Of a stretch of 10,937 nt of DNA, positions 1-7,659 are shown in pieces (position 1 is the stretch's first letter; every line of letters begins with the position of its first letter). Position numbers and translations under genes: made by a program. This stretch comes from Deltaproteobacteria bacterium (GTDB lineage: Bacteria > Desulfobacterota > Desulfomonilia > UBA1062), in NCBI GenBank assembly GCA_003643935.1, contig QMLJ01000011.1, forward strand, positions 1 to 10,937. The letters run 5' to 3'. Below the pieces are notes generated by a model. It was not told where the DNA came from. It made no database searches and worked only from the letters and a program-made list of their open reading frames with translations.

Positions 1-1
1 C

Positions 2-313
2 AAACAGATGATCAACAAGAGCCCAAACCAGGACTGGATAAAGGAATACCATGGACGCTTGGCACTACCCGTGTTAAATCTCATATTAGGCATGATCGGC
101 ATAACATTCGGTTACCAAGGACCGGCCAGGGAGACCAAGCGCAGGGGGTTCCTTGTAGGCATCGGGACCATAGTTGCGTATTACATGGTGTTTGTACTCT
201 CCAGCCGCCTGGCAAAGAGTGGAACAATCGGGCCTGTGGCAGGTGCATGGTTGCCGGATGTTATCTTTGGACTTGTACTCGCCATGCTTTGGATATGGAG
301 GTCTAAGAGATAA
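2..313 (+). CDS. lptF: LptF/LptG-family LPS export permease, C-terminal part (probably LptF)
   Basis: This is the last 103 codons of a gene whose beginning lies left of the window. The frame is open from base 2, so the ATG at 8 is probably internal. The fragment has the C-terminal layout of the YjgP/YjgQ permease family. A basic-acidic stretch (EYHGRLALP) leads into three hydrophobic segments: LPVLNLILGMIGITFGY, FLVGIGTIVAYYMVFVLSS and AWLPDVIFGLVLAMLWIW. The 'GP..GAWLPD' element before the last helix is typical. In the family, LptF pairs with LptG and the LptB ATPase to pull lipopolysaccharide out of the inner membrane towards the periplasmic bridge. I call it LptF rather than LptG because a second permease of the same family follows directly, and the usual order is lptF-lptG. 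It ends with TAA at 311-313, about 34 bases before the proposed lptG start. Confidence 0.85.
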   Translation, partial: KQMINKSPNQDWIKEYHGRLALPVLNLILGMIGITFGYQGPARETKRRGFLVGIGTIVAYYMVFVLSSRLAKSGTIGPVAGAWLPDVIFGLVLAMLWIWRSKR

Positions 314-335
314 ATGCATGTTTATATAATCGTCA

Positions 336-341
336 AGGAGG
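336..341 (+). promoter_or_regulatory. Strong Shine-Dalgarno sequence for lptG
   Basis: AGGAGG (within AAGGAGGTG, 335-343) is a near-perfect Shine-Dalgarno sequence. It lies 6 bases before the ACG at 348, the best-supported lptG start. The ATG at 384 is about 42 bases away, too far for this site to serve it. It is the strongest ribosome binding site I noticed in the window, and it decides the choice of start. Confidence 0.75.
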
Positions 342-347
342 TGTAGT

Positions 348-1424
348 ACGGCAACTCTTGATCTATACATATTCAAGAAGACCATGCACATGTGGATTAT
401 GTCTTTAGTGGCCATTGGTATGCTCGTCATGATATCCATGTTTTTTGGCGATATATCCATGTTCATCCAGCATAACACAGACCTAAAGACCATACTTGGC
501 TACATGACCTTTTCCATACCTCAGGTAATATTCATGGTTTTACCGTTCTCAGTCTGTCTTGCCATACTGGCAACACAGGCCTCACTATCCAGGCATTCAG
601 AGGTCATAGCCATGGAAGCATCTGCTATACCATGGTGGCGCATACTCATCCCATTTACAACAATCGCAATCCTTGCCACTATAATAATGATGCTGTTCAG
701 CTTTGAGATTTATCCCCTCTCACAGAAGAAGGCGGACAAGATAGAGGATATCTTCATAAAGAAAAGGGACGTAAAAGGCTCTTTCACGGTACTTGGAGGC
801 AGGTTCAAGATAGGGGATACCTTTTATTTCGTGGAACATATGAATATATCCAGGGGCACAATGGATAACCTCGTGTGTTACACTGTGGAGAAAGGACGGC
901 TCACCAATGTGGCAAGGATAAGGCATGCCAGGTGGGACGGGACTCTCTGGCATGCCAGAGGTTTGAAGGTGATAATGCTGGGGGATGAGGATATAAAGAC
1001 GTCGACAACCACTGGTTTCTTCCTTAATAAAGGCCCGGAGGACCTGGTGATGGCCAGTCCTAGACCGGATGTACTGACCATAAGGCAGTTAAAGACCTAC
1101 CTGGAACAGATCAGGGCCGACGGCATACATTCATCGAGCCTGGAGACCACTTACTACGACCGGATCAGCTTTGCCATGTCACCCTTTGTAATGGCTGTGC
1201 TTGCTCTGCCCTTTGGTATTCGCTTTCCACGAACCGGGGGTATTGCAAGGGGTATGGCACTAGGTATAGTACTTGGTCTCTCTTACTGGGGTGTGCATTA
1301 TGCTATGGTAAGTCTTGGTAAGTCAGGTTCTCTTTCTCCTGTCATCGCAACATGGATGACCAATATTATTGCGCTTGTCGTGGGAATAGTTATACTATTT
1401 CTCAAAAGGGGTAAGCATGGCTGA
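348..1424 (+). CDS. lptG: LPS export system permease LptG, probable ACG start
   Basis: This is an inner-membrane permease of the LptB2FG lipopolysaccharide exporter. From ACG 348 it is 358 residues, normal for LptG. An N-terminal transmembrane helix (about residues 15-36) follows the family's opening pattern LDxYIxK; here residues 4-11 read LDLYIFKK. Further hydrophobic helices lie near residues 60-80 and 105-130. A soluble periplasmic beta-rich region spans about 140-265. Three C-terminal helices follow: ISFAMSPFVMAVLALPFGI, GMALGIVLGLSYWGVHYAM and TWMTNIIALVVGIVILFL. The conserved LDLYIFKK segment lies upstream of the first ATG in frame (384). No ATG, GTG, TTG or CTG occurs in frame between the stop at 327-329 and 384. 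ACG 348 sits 6 bases after AGGAGG, so I start there. The 384 start would remove the conserved N-terminus and has no good ribosome site. The gene ends 8 bases inside the next gene. Family call is secure; the start is inference. Confidence 0.88.
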   Translation, partial: TATLDLYIFKKTMHMWIMSLVAIGMLVMISMFFGDISMFIQHNTDLKTILGYMTFSIPQVIFMVLPFSVCLAILATQASLSRHSEVIAMEASAIPWWRILIPFTTIAILATIIMMLFSFEIYPLSQKKADKIEDIFIKKRDVKGSFTVLGGRFKIGDTFYFVEHMNISRGTMDNLVCYTVEKGRLTNVARIRHARWDGTLWHARGLKVIMLGDEDIKTSTTTGFFLNKGPEDLVMASPRPDVLTIRQLKTYLEQIRADGIHSSSLETTYYDRISFAMSPFVMAVLALPFGIRFPRTGGIARGMALGIVLGLSYWGVHYAMVSLGKSGSLSPVIATWMTNIIALVVGIVILFLKRGKHG

Positions 1425-2757
1425 TATTGTAATTATAGGTGCAGGACCAGCAGGGGTGTTTGCCGCCTTGGAACTGGTGAGTGACACCCAAGGCTTGGAC
1501 GTGGTCATGGTGGAGCAGGGCAAGGATATTCCATCAAGGAGCAGGTCCACTGGGGATATAATGCAAGGTTGGGGCGGGGCAGGTGCATTCAGCGATGGGA
1601 AGCTCACACTATCCACGGAACTAGGTGGTGATCTCTCAAGCCTTGTACCTGAAAAAGAACTAATGGGGCTTGTGGAAGAGGTAGACACGACTTACCTCAG
1701 GTATTCTGCACCCAACAAGGTCTTCGAGGTAAGCCCTGACAATGCAGAGAAGATATCTGCAAGGGCAAAGTTGGCCGGTCTAATGTACATCCCTACGAGG
1801 ATACGCCATATAGGCACTGAGAACTGTTACGCGGTCCTGAAGAACATGAGGGATTACCTTGATGATAAGCTCGAGATAATTTTCAACACAAAGGTCATGG
1901 AGATAGTAAGCCATGAGGGAAGGGTAAATGGTGTAAGGCTTGAGGACGGCAGGCTTATAGAGGCTAGGTACGTTATTGTTGCCCCTGGCAGGGCAGGTTC
2001 TGCATGGATGGCCTCGCAGGCGGCAAGCCTAGGCATTGATGCGTGGCCTAACCCAGTTGACCTGGGTGTGAGGGTTGAACTCCCGGCAGTCACCATGGAA
2101 GAGCTCACGTCAATGGCTTATGAAACAAAGTTCATATACTATTCCAGGACATTTGACGACAGGGTAAGGACCTTTTGTATGAATCCATACGGGGAGGTCG
2201 TAAAAGAGACGGCAGACAATATAGTAACGGTAAATGGTCACTCCTGGGCATCTAGGCGTTCTGAGAACACAAACTTTGCCATACTGGTGAGTGCTAACTT
2301 TACCGAACCATTCGATGATCCAATTGGATACGGGAGGTCTGTTGCTGCAATGGCAAACATGCTAGGCAGTGGTGTCATTGTCCAGAGACTCGGTGACCTC
2401 ATAAGCGGCAGGCGGACAACGGATGAAAGGCTAAAGAGAAGCATGACAGAACCTACACTCAAGGATGCCACACCAGGAGACCTGAGCTACTGTATACCAT
2501 ACAGGATACTCACCGACATAGTAGAGATGCTAGAGGCCCTTGACAAGATAACGCCTGGGGTAAACACATCCCACACCCTACTATACGGGGTTGAGGTCAA
2601 ATTCTACTCGAACCGTATTCGGCTCAACAATGACCTCTCCACGGACATAGACGGTCTCTTTGTGGTGGGTGACGGCGCAGGCATCACGAGAGGCCTAGTG
2701 CAGGCCAGTTGCTCAGGCCTGATTGCTGCAAGGGCAATAAAGAAGGCTATAGCATGA
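1417..2757 (+). CDS. FAD-dependent oxidoreductase, COG2509-like (function unknown)
   Basis: This is a 446-residue flavoprotein, probably cytosolic, with no signal peptide seen. The N-terminus is a Rossmann dinucleotide fold: IVIIGAGPAG at 4-13, with acidic E33 ending the second strand (VVMVEQG). Residues 52-63 hold the hallmark WGGAGAFSDGKL of the COG2509 'FAD-dependent dehydrogenase' group. A second FAD contact, FVVGDGAG (415-422), precedes the C-terminal helix, followed by RGLVQASCSGLIAARAI. No CxxC pair or iron-sulfur cluster motif was seen. Family members are widely annotated but, to my knowledge, their substrate is not established. The ATG at 1417 overlaps the end of lptG by 8 bases and has AAAAGGGG about 5 bases upstream, so translation is probably coupled to lptG. 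That could mean a membrane or envelope role, but the link may be only positional. The fold and FAD binding are secure; the reaction is unknown. Confidence 0.85.
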   Translation: MADIVIIGAGPAGVFAALELVSDTQGLDVVMVEQGKDIPSRSRSTGDIMQGWGGAGAFSDGKLTLSTELGGDLSSLVPEKELMGLVEEVDTTYLRYSAPNKVFEVSPDNAEKISARAKLAGLMYIPTRIRHIGTENCYAVLKNMRDYLDDKLEIIFNTKVMEIVSHEGRVNGVRLEDGRLIEARYVIVAPGRAGSAWMASQAASLGIDAWPNPVDLGVRVELPAVTMEELTSMAYETKFIYYSRTFDDRVRTFCMNPYGEVVKETADNIVTVNGHSWASRRSENTNFAILVSANFTEPFDDPIGYGRSVAAMANMLGSGVIVQRLGDLISGRRTTDERLKRSMTEPTLKDATPGDLSYCIPYRILTDIVEMLEALDKITPGVNTSHTLLYGVEVKFYSNRIRLNNDLSTDIDGLFVVGDGAGITRGLVQASCSGLIAARAIKKAIA

Positions 2758-2767
2758 TGCGTATTGC

Positions 2768-2788
2768 ATAAGCCTGATGCTTATTTTT
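2768..2788 (+). terminator. Weak hairpin with T-run after the FAD oxidoreductase
   Basis: ATAAGC (2768-2773) and GCTTAT (2779-2784) form a 6-bp stem around a 5-base loop, followed by TTTT (2785-2788). It lies 10 bases after the oxidoreductase stop and has the layout of a Rho-independent terminator. Only two of the six pairs are G-C, so it may be leaky. It would mark the end of the lptFG-oxidoreductase unit before ppdK. Confidence 0.5.
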
Positions 2789-2816
2789 AACTTGATAAGA
2801 AAAGGTCTTTTATATT
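2787..2816 (+). promoter_or_regulatory. Possible sigma-70 promoter for ppdK
   Basis: In the 107-base gap before ppdK, TTAACT (2787-2792, 4 of 6 to TTGACA) lies 18 bases before TATATT (2811-2816, 4 of 6 to TATAAT). TTGATA at 2792 matches the -35 box better but leaves only 13 bases to the same -10 box. The stretch is AT-rich and follows a possible terminator, so a promoter is expected here. The exact boxes are a guess. Confidence 0.25.
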
Positions 2817-2864
2817 AACCATAAGGTTCAATGTCATTGTAATCAAAAGAATAGGGAGACTGAT

Positions 2865-5525
2865 ATGGCTAAGAAATATGTGTATCTATTTGGAGGCAAG
2901 GGGATCAAGGCCGAGGGTAATGCAGGTATGAAGGATATCCTTGGTGGTAAGGGTGCAAATCTAGCTGAGATGAGCAATCTGGGCATACCAGTACCTCCTG
3001 GTTTTACCATATCGACCGAGGTATGCAGGATCTATTTTGAGACAGGTGGACTTCCAAAGGAGTTGAAGCAACAGGTGCTCGATGCGTTGGAGAAGGTTGA
3101 GAAGACCATGGGTCTCAGGTTTGGTGATCCTGAGGCACCCCTTTTGTTCTCTGTACGTTCAGGTGCCAGGGTGTCGATGCCCGGTATGATGGACACAGTG
3201 TTGAACTTAGGCCTTAACGATGACACGGTAAAGGGCCTTATAAAGATGAGCGGTAATGAGAGGTTTGCATACGATTCTTACAGGCGTTTTGTGCAGATGT
3301 ATGCCGACGTTGTTATGGGTGCTGATGCCCATGCACTAGAGGAAGAGCTTGAGAAACTTAAGCAGGCCAAGGGCGTGAAGCTGGATACCGAGCTGGATGC
3401 AGGAGATCTAAAGAAGTTGGTGGGTATACTCAAGAACAAGGTAAAGAAACTCACTGGTAAAGAGGTACCAAGTGAACCCATGGACCAGCTATGGGGAGCC
3501 ATTGAGGCGGTGTTTAACTCCTGGAACACCCCGAGGGCAATTACATACAGGAAGCTGAACAACATACCCGATGACTGGGGTACTGCAGTCAACGTACAGG
3601 CCATGGTATTTGGTAACATGGGTGAGACCTCTGCTACTGGTGTTGCATTTACAAGGGATCCTGCAACTGGGGAAAAGGTGTTCTTTGGAGAATACCTTAG
3701 CAATGCACAGGGCGAGGACGTGGTTGCAGGAATAAGGACACCCATGCCCATAAACAAGGTAGGGAAAAAGGACAGCTCCATGGTATCGCTGGAAGAAGCC
3801 ATGCCCGAGCAGTACAAACAGCTTGAAGAGATATACCATACGCTTGAAAGCCATTACAGGGACATGCAGGACATAGAGTTCACCATACAGGAAGGGAATC
3901 TATGGATGTTGCAGACAAGGACAGGCAAGCGCACTGCCTTGGCCGCGGTTAAGATTGCAGTAGACATGGTCAACGAAGGACTTATAACAAAAGAAGAGGC
4001 TCTACTTAGGGTAGATCCTAACCAGATAGACCAACTCCTTCATCCCATGGTCGATCCGAATGCAGACAAGGAGGTTATAGGTAAGGGTTTGCCTGCTTCT
4101 CCTGGGGCTGCAGTTGGAAAGATTGTATTTTCTGCAGAGGACGCCGAGAAGGCTGCTTCAGCAGGGGATAAGGTAGTGCTTCTGAGGATTGAGACCTCGC
4201 CCGAGGACATACATGGGATGAGCGTTGCAGAGGGTATTCTTACTGCAAGGGGTGGTATGACATCCCACGCGGCTGTTGTTGCGAGAGGCATGGGCAAGTG
4301 CTGTGTTGCTGGTTGCCATGACCTCTCCATAGATTATGATAAGCAGGAATGTGTTATAGGCGGACACAAGTTGAAGAGCGGGGATTACATTACCTTAGAT
4401 GGTGCTAAGGGTGAGGTAATACTGGGTAGATGTCCAACGGTTGAGCCTTCATTTTCCGGTGCATTTGGTACGCTGATGCAGTGGGCCGACGAGGTAAGGA
4501 AACTTGGTGTCAGAGCAAATGCAGATACGCCAAAGGATGCAGAAACAGCAAGGAACTTCGGTGCAGAGGGCATAGGCCTGTGCAGGACAGAGCATATGTT
4601 CTTTGAAGGGGATAGGATAGTTGCAGTGAGGGAAATGATCCTTGCCGATGATGAGGAAGGAAGGAAAAAGGCGCTTGCCAAGATTATGCCCATGCAGGCA
4701 AGTGATTTTGAGGGCATATTCAGGGTGATGAATGGTCTTAGCGTAACTATAAGGCTTTTGGATCCGCCTTTGCACGAATTTCTTCCCAAGACAGACGAAG
4801 AAATCGAGGAAGTGGCAAAGGGTCTAAAAACAACGCCGGATGAGGTAAGGGCCAAAAGGGATGAGCTTCACGAGGCAAATCCCATGCTAGGGCATAGAGG
4901 ATGCAGGTTGGGCATAAGTTTCCCTGAGATCTACGAGATGCAGGTTAGGGCGATAATAGAGGCTGCATGCAAGGTCAAGAAGGAAGGCGTGGTTGTAAAG
5001 CCAGAGATCATGATCCCCCTTGTGGGTCATGTAAATGAACTGGCCTCTCTTAGGGAAATGGCCGAAAGGGTTGCATCAAAGGTTATGGATGAGTACAGTA
5101 CCAATTTAGAATACTCTATCGGGACCATGATAGAGCTACCTAGGGCAGCCATAACCGCCGACCAAATAGCCAAGGAGGCTGAATTCTTCTCCTTTGGGAC
5201 CAATGACCTGACCCAGACCACTTTTGGTCTTTCAAGGGATGATGCAGGGAAATTCTTGCCTGAGTATGTAGAAAAGAAGATCCTGGAAAGAGATCCCTTT
5301 ATGGTCCTTGACCAGGAAGGTGTTGGATACCTTGTCAAGACAGGGGTGGAAAAGGGTAGAAAGACAAGGCCGAACCTAAAGGTCGGCATATGTGGTGAGC
5401 ACGGGGGAGAGCCTTCTTCCATTGATTTTTGTCACAGGGTAGGACTTGATTATGTAAGTTGTTCCCCGTACAGGGTTCCCATAGCCAGGCTTGCTGCAGC
5501 CCATGCAGCGATAAATAACAAGTAG
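2865..5525 (+). CDS. ppdK: Pyruvate, phosphate dikinase
   Basis: This enzyme reversibly converts pyruvate, ATP and phosphate to PEP, AMP and PPi in the cytosol. It serves gluconeogenesis or PPi-linked glycolysis in many anaerobes. The 886-residue length matches bacterial PPDK (about 870-890). The N-terminal ATP-grasp nucleotide domain has the typical opening YVYLFGGKG...[19 protein letters not shown], and [21 protein letters not shown] near 105-125. The swivelling phosphohistidine domain carries [15 protein letters not shown] with the catalytic His at residue 468 and the regulatory-type Thr two residues before it. The C-terminal PEP/pyruvate TIM barrel shows [54 protein letters not shown] and the acid/base Cys at 866 (VSCSPYRVP). 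All key residues are present and the frame is intact. Start ATG 2865 has AGGGAG about 8 bases upstream. No regulatory-protein (PDRP) gene is in view. The stop overlaps the tmk start by one base. Confidence 0.97.
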   Translation: MAKKYVYLFGGKGIKAEGNAGMKDILGGKGANLAEMSNLGIPVPPGFTISTEVCRIYFETGGLPKELKQQVLDALEKVEKTMGLRFGDPEAPLLFSVRSGARVSMPGMMDTVLNLGLNDDTVKGLIKMSGNERFAYDSYRRFVQMYADVVMGADAHALEEELEKLKQAKGVKLDTELDAGDLKKLVGILKNKVKKLTGKEVPSEPMDQLWGAIEAVFNSWNTPRAITYRKLNNIPDDWGTAVNVQAMVFGNMGETSATGVAFTRDPATGEKVFFGEYLSNAQGEDVVAGIRTPMPINKVGKKDSSMVSLEEAMPEQYKQLEEIYHTLESHYRDMQDIEFTIQEGNLWMLQTRTGKRTALAAVKIAVDMVNEGLITKEEALLRVDPNQIDQLLHPMVDPNADKEVIGKGLPASPGAAVGKIVFSAEDAEKAASAGDKVVLLRIETSPEDIHGMSVAEGILTARGGMTSHAAVVARGMGKCCVAGCHDLSIDYDKQECVIGGHKLKSGDYITLDGAKGEVILGRCPTVEPSFSGAFGTLMQWADEVRKLGVRANADTPKDAETARNFGAEGIGLCRTEHMFFEGDRIVAVREMILADDEEGRKKALAKIMPMQASDFEGIFRVMNGLSVTIRLLDPPLHEFLPKTDEEIEEVAKGLKTTPDEVRAKRDELHEANPMLGHRGCRLGISFPEIYEMQVRAIIEAACKVKKEGVVVKPEIMIPLVGHVNELASLREMAERVASKVMDEYSTNLEYSIGTMIELPRAAITADQIAKEAEFFSFGTNDLTQTTFGLSRDDAGKFLPEYVEKKILERDPFMVLDQEGVGYLVKTGVEKGRKTRPNLKVGICGEHGGEPSSIDFCHRVGLDYVSCSPYRVPIARLAAAHAAINNK

Positions 5526-6127
5526 TGATAATAAGTTTTGAGGGTGGAGAAGGGGTAGGCAAGACCACCCAGATAAGGCTTCTCTCCTCATACCTGGAAA
5601 AGGAGCACATCCCCTGGGTTTCAATCAGGGAACCCGGGGGATCTCCCATATCCGAGCGCATACGTAGCCTGTTCCTTGAAAATAACCTGGATCCTTGGGC
5701 CGAACTCCTATTGGTACTGGCGTCAAGGAGGGTAAACATAAAAAAAGTCATCGAGCCTGCCCTTTCCGAAGGAAACATAGTAATCATAGACAGGTTCATA
5801 GACTCGACACTAGTATATCAGGGCATACTTGGAGACATAGATACCAGCGCAATAATGGATGTCATGAAACTTACGCATACTCTCTTGGAACCTGATGTAA
5901 CCATACTGCTTGATGCGCCTGTTGAGGTAAGTCTTTCAAGGATAAGGGCTAAAGACAGGTTCGAGAATCTGCCACTCAAGTATCATGAGAAGATACGGAA
6001 TGCCTTTCTAGATATCTGTAGCCAGGAAAGACATTATGTTGTGGATGCATCAAGACCCATAGAAGATGTCTGGGAAGACGTGATATCCATCCTAGAACCG
6101 TTCCTGGCAAGGACAATCAACAGCTAG
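5525..6127 (+). CDS. tmk: Thymidylate kinase (dTMP kinase)
   Basis: It phosphorylates dTMP to dTDP with ATP, an essential cytosolic step in dTTP supply. The 200-residue length fits the usual 200-215. The P-loop FEGGEGVGKTT is at residues 5-15, REPGGSPISERIR is the dTMP-binding loop, and DRFIDSTLVYQG is the family signature near residue 90. The LID region RIRAKDRFE lies near 138-146. The start is GTG 5525, whose G is the last base of the ppdK stop codon (TAGTG). It gives the expected N-terminus M-I-I-S-F-E-G-G. No clear Shine-Dalgarno precedes it (GATAAATAACAAG), so translation most likely depends on ribosomes finishing ppdK. In many genomes tmk sits next to holB; that neighbour is absent here. 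The call is secure. Confidence 0.96.
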   Translation: MIISFEGGEGVGKTTQIRLLSSYLEKEHIPWVSIREPGGSPISERIRSLFLENNLDPWAELLLVLASRRVNIKKVIEPALSEGNIVIIDRFIDSTLVYQGILGDIDTSAIMDVMKLTHTLLEPDVTILLDAPVEVSLSRIRAKDRFENLPLKYHEKIRNAFLDICSQERHYVVDASRPIEDVWEDVISILEPFLARTINS

Positions 6128-6135
6128 AATACATT

Positions 6136-6174
6136 TGGCCAGGCCTTCTAAAAGCTTTAATCAAGGCCTGGCCA
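6136..6174. terminator. Perfect 12-bp inverted repeat between convergent genes, likely two-way terminator
   Basis: TGGCCAGGCCTT (6136-6147) and AAGGCCTGGCCA (6163-6174) are exact reverse complements around a 15-base loop. The loop itself contains the palindrome AAAGCTTT. The hairpin lies 8 bases after the tmk stop and 12 bases beyond the thiolase stop on the other strand, exactly where a shared terminator would sit. Neither side has a long T-run: CATGTTAC follows on + and AAATGTATT on -. It may therefore act mainly as a pause or an RNA 3'-end protecting hairpin rather than a textbook intrinsic terminator. Confidence 0.7.
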
Positions 6175-6186
6175 TGTTACAAGTCT

Positions 6187-7437
6187 TTAGAGGATCTCAA
6201 TGGCAGTTGCCATGGAAACGCCACCACCGCCACAGAGCGTTGCAAGCCCGAGGGTCTTGTTTCTCTTTTTCATTGCATAGATAAGGGTGACAATAATCCT
6301 GCAACCAGTAGCACCCACAGGGTGTCCAAGACCTATGCCTGAACCGTTTACGTTCGTAATCTCCCTGTTCAGGCTTAGTTCCCTTTCACAGCCAAGGTAC
6401 TGTGCTGCAAATGCCTCGTTGAGCTCTATCAGTTCAAAATCTTTCATGTCAAGTCCAGACCTCTTAAGCAGGTCTTTAACGGCAGGCACCGGGCTCAGCC
6501 CCATCACAGAAGGATGGCATGCACCTCTACCTGTTGCCTTTATCCTTGCAAGTGGCTCAATACCAAGCTCTTTTGCCTTGTCTGCTGACATGATAATCAC
6601 TGCTGCAGCGCCGTCGTTGATGCCTGATGAATTTCCTGCAGTTACCTTGCCTATCTTTGGTATGAATGCAGGGGGTAGCTTTGCCAGTTGCTCCATGGTA
6701 AGCCCTGGTCTGAAGTGTTCATCCTTGTCGAATATAATAGGGGGCTTACCCCTTTTCTGGGGTACTTCCACTGGTACTATCTCATCCTTGAAATCTCCCT
6801 CTTTTGTGGCCCTCTCTGCATTATTATGCGATCTCAATGCAACCTCGTCCATCTCTTCTCTGCTGATGTTATGCAACTGTGCCACGAATTCCGCTGTATG
6901 TCCCATAATGTAAGGCTTACCTCTAAAAAGATCCAGTGGCATACCTTTCTTGACAGGGCCATCCTCTGGATGGGGGATCAGGTGCGAACCACAGTGAAGA
7001 CCATGTATCAATGCATCGACAAAGGTCTTGTCCTGCAACCTTGCACCCCACCTAGCCTCAGGCACCACGTAAGGTACGCCTGACATGTGCTCCACGCCAC
7101 CTGCAAGTATGATATCGGCCATGCCTGCTTGTATCATGGCCATGCCCGATATTACGGCCTCCATTGCCGATATGCATACCCTGTTTATGGTAACAGCGGG
7201 TATGCTCTCTGGTATTCCTGCCATGAGTGCACCAACCCTAGCAACATTCAGCGCATCAACAGGTTCAAGACAGCAGCCGAAACGTACGTCGTCTATAAGA
7301 CTAGGCTCAATTCCAGCACGCCTTATAGCCTCTTTCATTACCACGCTTGCAATACTTGCCCCGTTCATATCCCTTAACGTACCGCCAAAAGAACCAATAG
7401 CTGTTCTACATGCTGAAACAATTACCACATCCTTCAT
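6187..7437 (-). CDS. Thiolase (acetyl-CoA acetyltransferase-like) with extended loop
   Basis: This is a thiolase-superfamily enzyme of 416 residues. It condenses two acetyl-CoA to acetoacetyl-CoA or cleaves 3-ketoacyl-CoA with CoA. Catalytic elements in order are the nucleophile Cys88 in INRVCISAMEAV, NEAFAAQ (340-346), GHPVGATG with His372, and the second Cys402 in LCGGGG. The family's usual text after the nucleophile is close to C(A/G)SG(L/M); here it is CISAME, so two small conserved positions are changed. Between GLHCG (146-150) and IMGHTAE (177-183) there are roughly 20 extra residues (SHLIPHPEDG..., rich in Pro, Gly and His) compared with short acetoacetyl-CoA thiolases of about 393 residues. 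This region covers the substrate tunnel and may alter acyl preference. Start ATG at 7437 has AAGGAG and GGAGG just upstream. The gene stands alone, convergent to tmk and divergent from murI, with no beta-oxidation partner in view. The thiolase call is secure; whether it is biosynthetic or degradative is open. Confidence 0.93.
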   Translation of the reverse strand: MKDVVIVSACRTAIGSFGGTLRDMNGASIASVVMKEAIRRAGIEPSLIDDVRFGCCLEPVDALNVARVGALMAGIPESIPAVTINRVCISAMEAVISGMAMIQAGMADIILAGGVEHMSGVPYVVPEARWGARLQDKTFVDALIHGLHCGSHLIPHPEDGPVKKGMPLDLFRGKPYIMGHTAEFVAQLHNISREEMDEVALRSHNNAERATKEGDFKDEIVPVEVPQKRGKPPIIFDKDEHFRPGLTMEQLAKLPPAFIPKIGKVTAGNSSGINDGAAAVIIMSADKAKELGIEPLARIKATGRGACHPSVMGLSPVPAVKDLLKRSGLDMKDFELIELNEAFAAQYLGCERELSLNREITNVNGSGIGLGHPVGATGCRIIVTLIYAMKKRNKTLGLATLCGGGGVSMATAIEIL

Positions 7438-7516
7438 AGTAACTCCTTCCTCCCTGAGTTTACCCCAATTACCTAGACTAGAGATAAACTCTCATTCGTT
7501 TTTTGCTCGACAAATA

Positions 7517-7530
7517 CTAGAAAGTTCTAG
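7517..7530. promoter_or_regulatory. Inverted repeat CTAGAA-N2-TTCTAG, possible operator
   Basis: Two exact 6-base arms separated by AG form a 14-base palindromic site about 80 bases upstream of the thiolase start. It lies downstream of the candidate minus-strand extended -10 element, where a repressor could block transcription. The size is suitable for a dimeric DNA-binding protein. No regulator gene is adjacent, and the role is inference from symmetry and position only. Confidence 0.35.
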
Positions 7531-7554
7531 CAAAGTAAAGAACGCATTAAATAT

Positions 7555-7563
7555 ATTATCACA
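7555..7563 (-). promoter_or_regulatory. Possible extended -10 promoter element for the thiolase gene
   Basis: Read on the minus strand, TGTGATAAT contains the TGn extension directly before GATAAT (5 of 6 to TATAAT). The surroundings are very AT-rich. No convincing -35 box lies 17 bases upstream, which extended -10 promoters can do without. It would give a leader of roughly 110 bases before the thiolase ATG, containing the CTAGAA/TTCTAG repeat. Confidence 0.3.
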
Positions 7564-7659
7564 TTAATTATGTTCTAAATCTTGGGCTTACAGCTATAGC
7601 TTGACAGTCTGGCTTAAATACAATAGTTAGAGCACGGGGGAGAGTTACAGGGAATATCT

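Noticed and set aside
314..346. 10-codon ORF (ATG 314 to TAG 344-346) between lptF and lptG as a gene
   Set aside because: It is too short to support as a gene. It is mentioned only as a possible aid to initiation at ACG 348.
384..386. ATG 384 as the lptG start
   Set aside because: It cuts off the conserved LDLYIFKK segment and lacks a proper ribosome site. The strong AGGAGG at 336-341 points to 348 instead.
3278..3817. Long minus-strand open frame (179 codons) inside ppdK
   Set aside because: It lies wholly opposite a complete, conserved enzyme. The translation is low-complexity (Ser/Pro-rich), matches no family, and fits an antisense shadow of regular codon use.
4385..4855. Minus-strand open frame (156 codons) opposite ppdK
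   Set aside because: It lies opposite the intact C-terminal half of ppdK, has a Ser-rich shadow composition and shows no recognisable domain.
6287..6913. Plus-strand open frame (208 codons) opposite the thiolase
   Set aside because: The thiolase on the minus strand carries all catalytic motifs. This frame is a Ser/Pro-rich shadow with no family features.
7601..7624. TTGACA (7601) with TACAAT (7619) as a promoter for murI
   Set aside because: Both boxes are good matches, but only 12 bases separate them. At the usual 16-18 base spacing no sequence resembles a -10 box, so no promoter is annotated.
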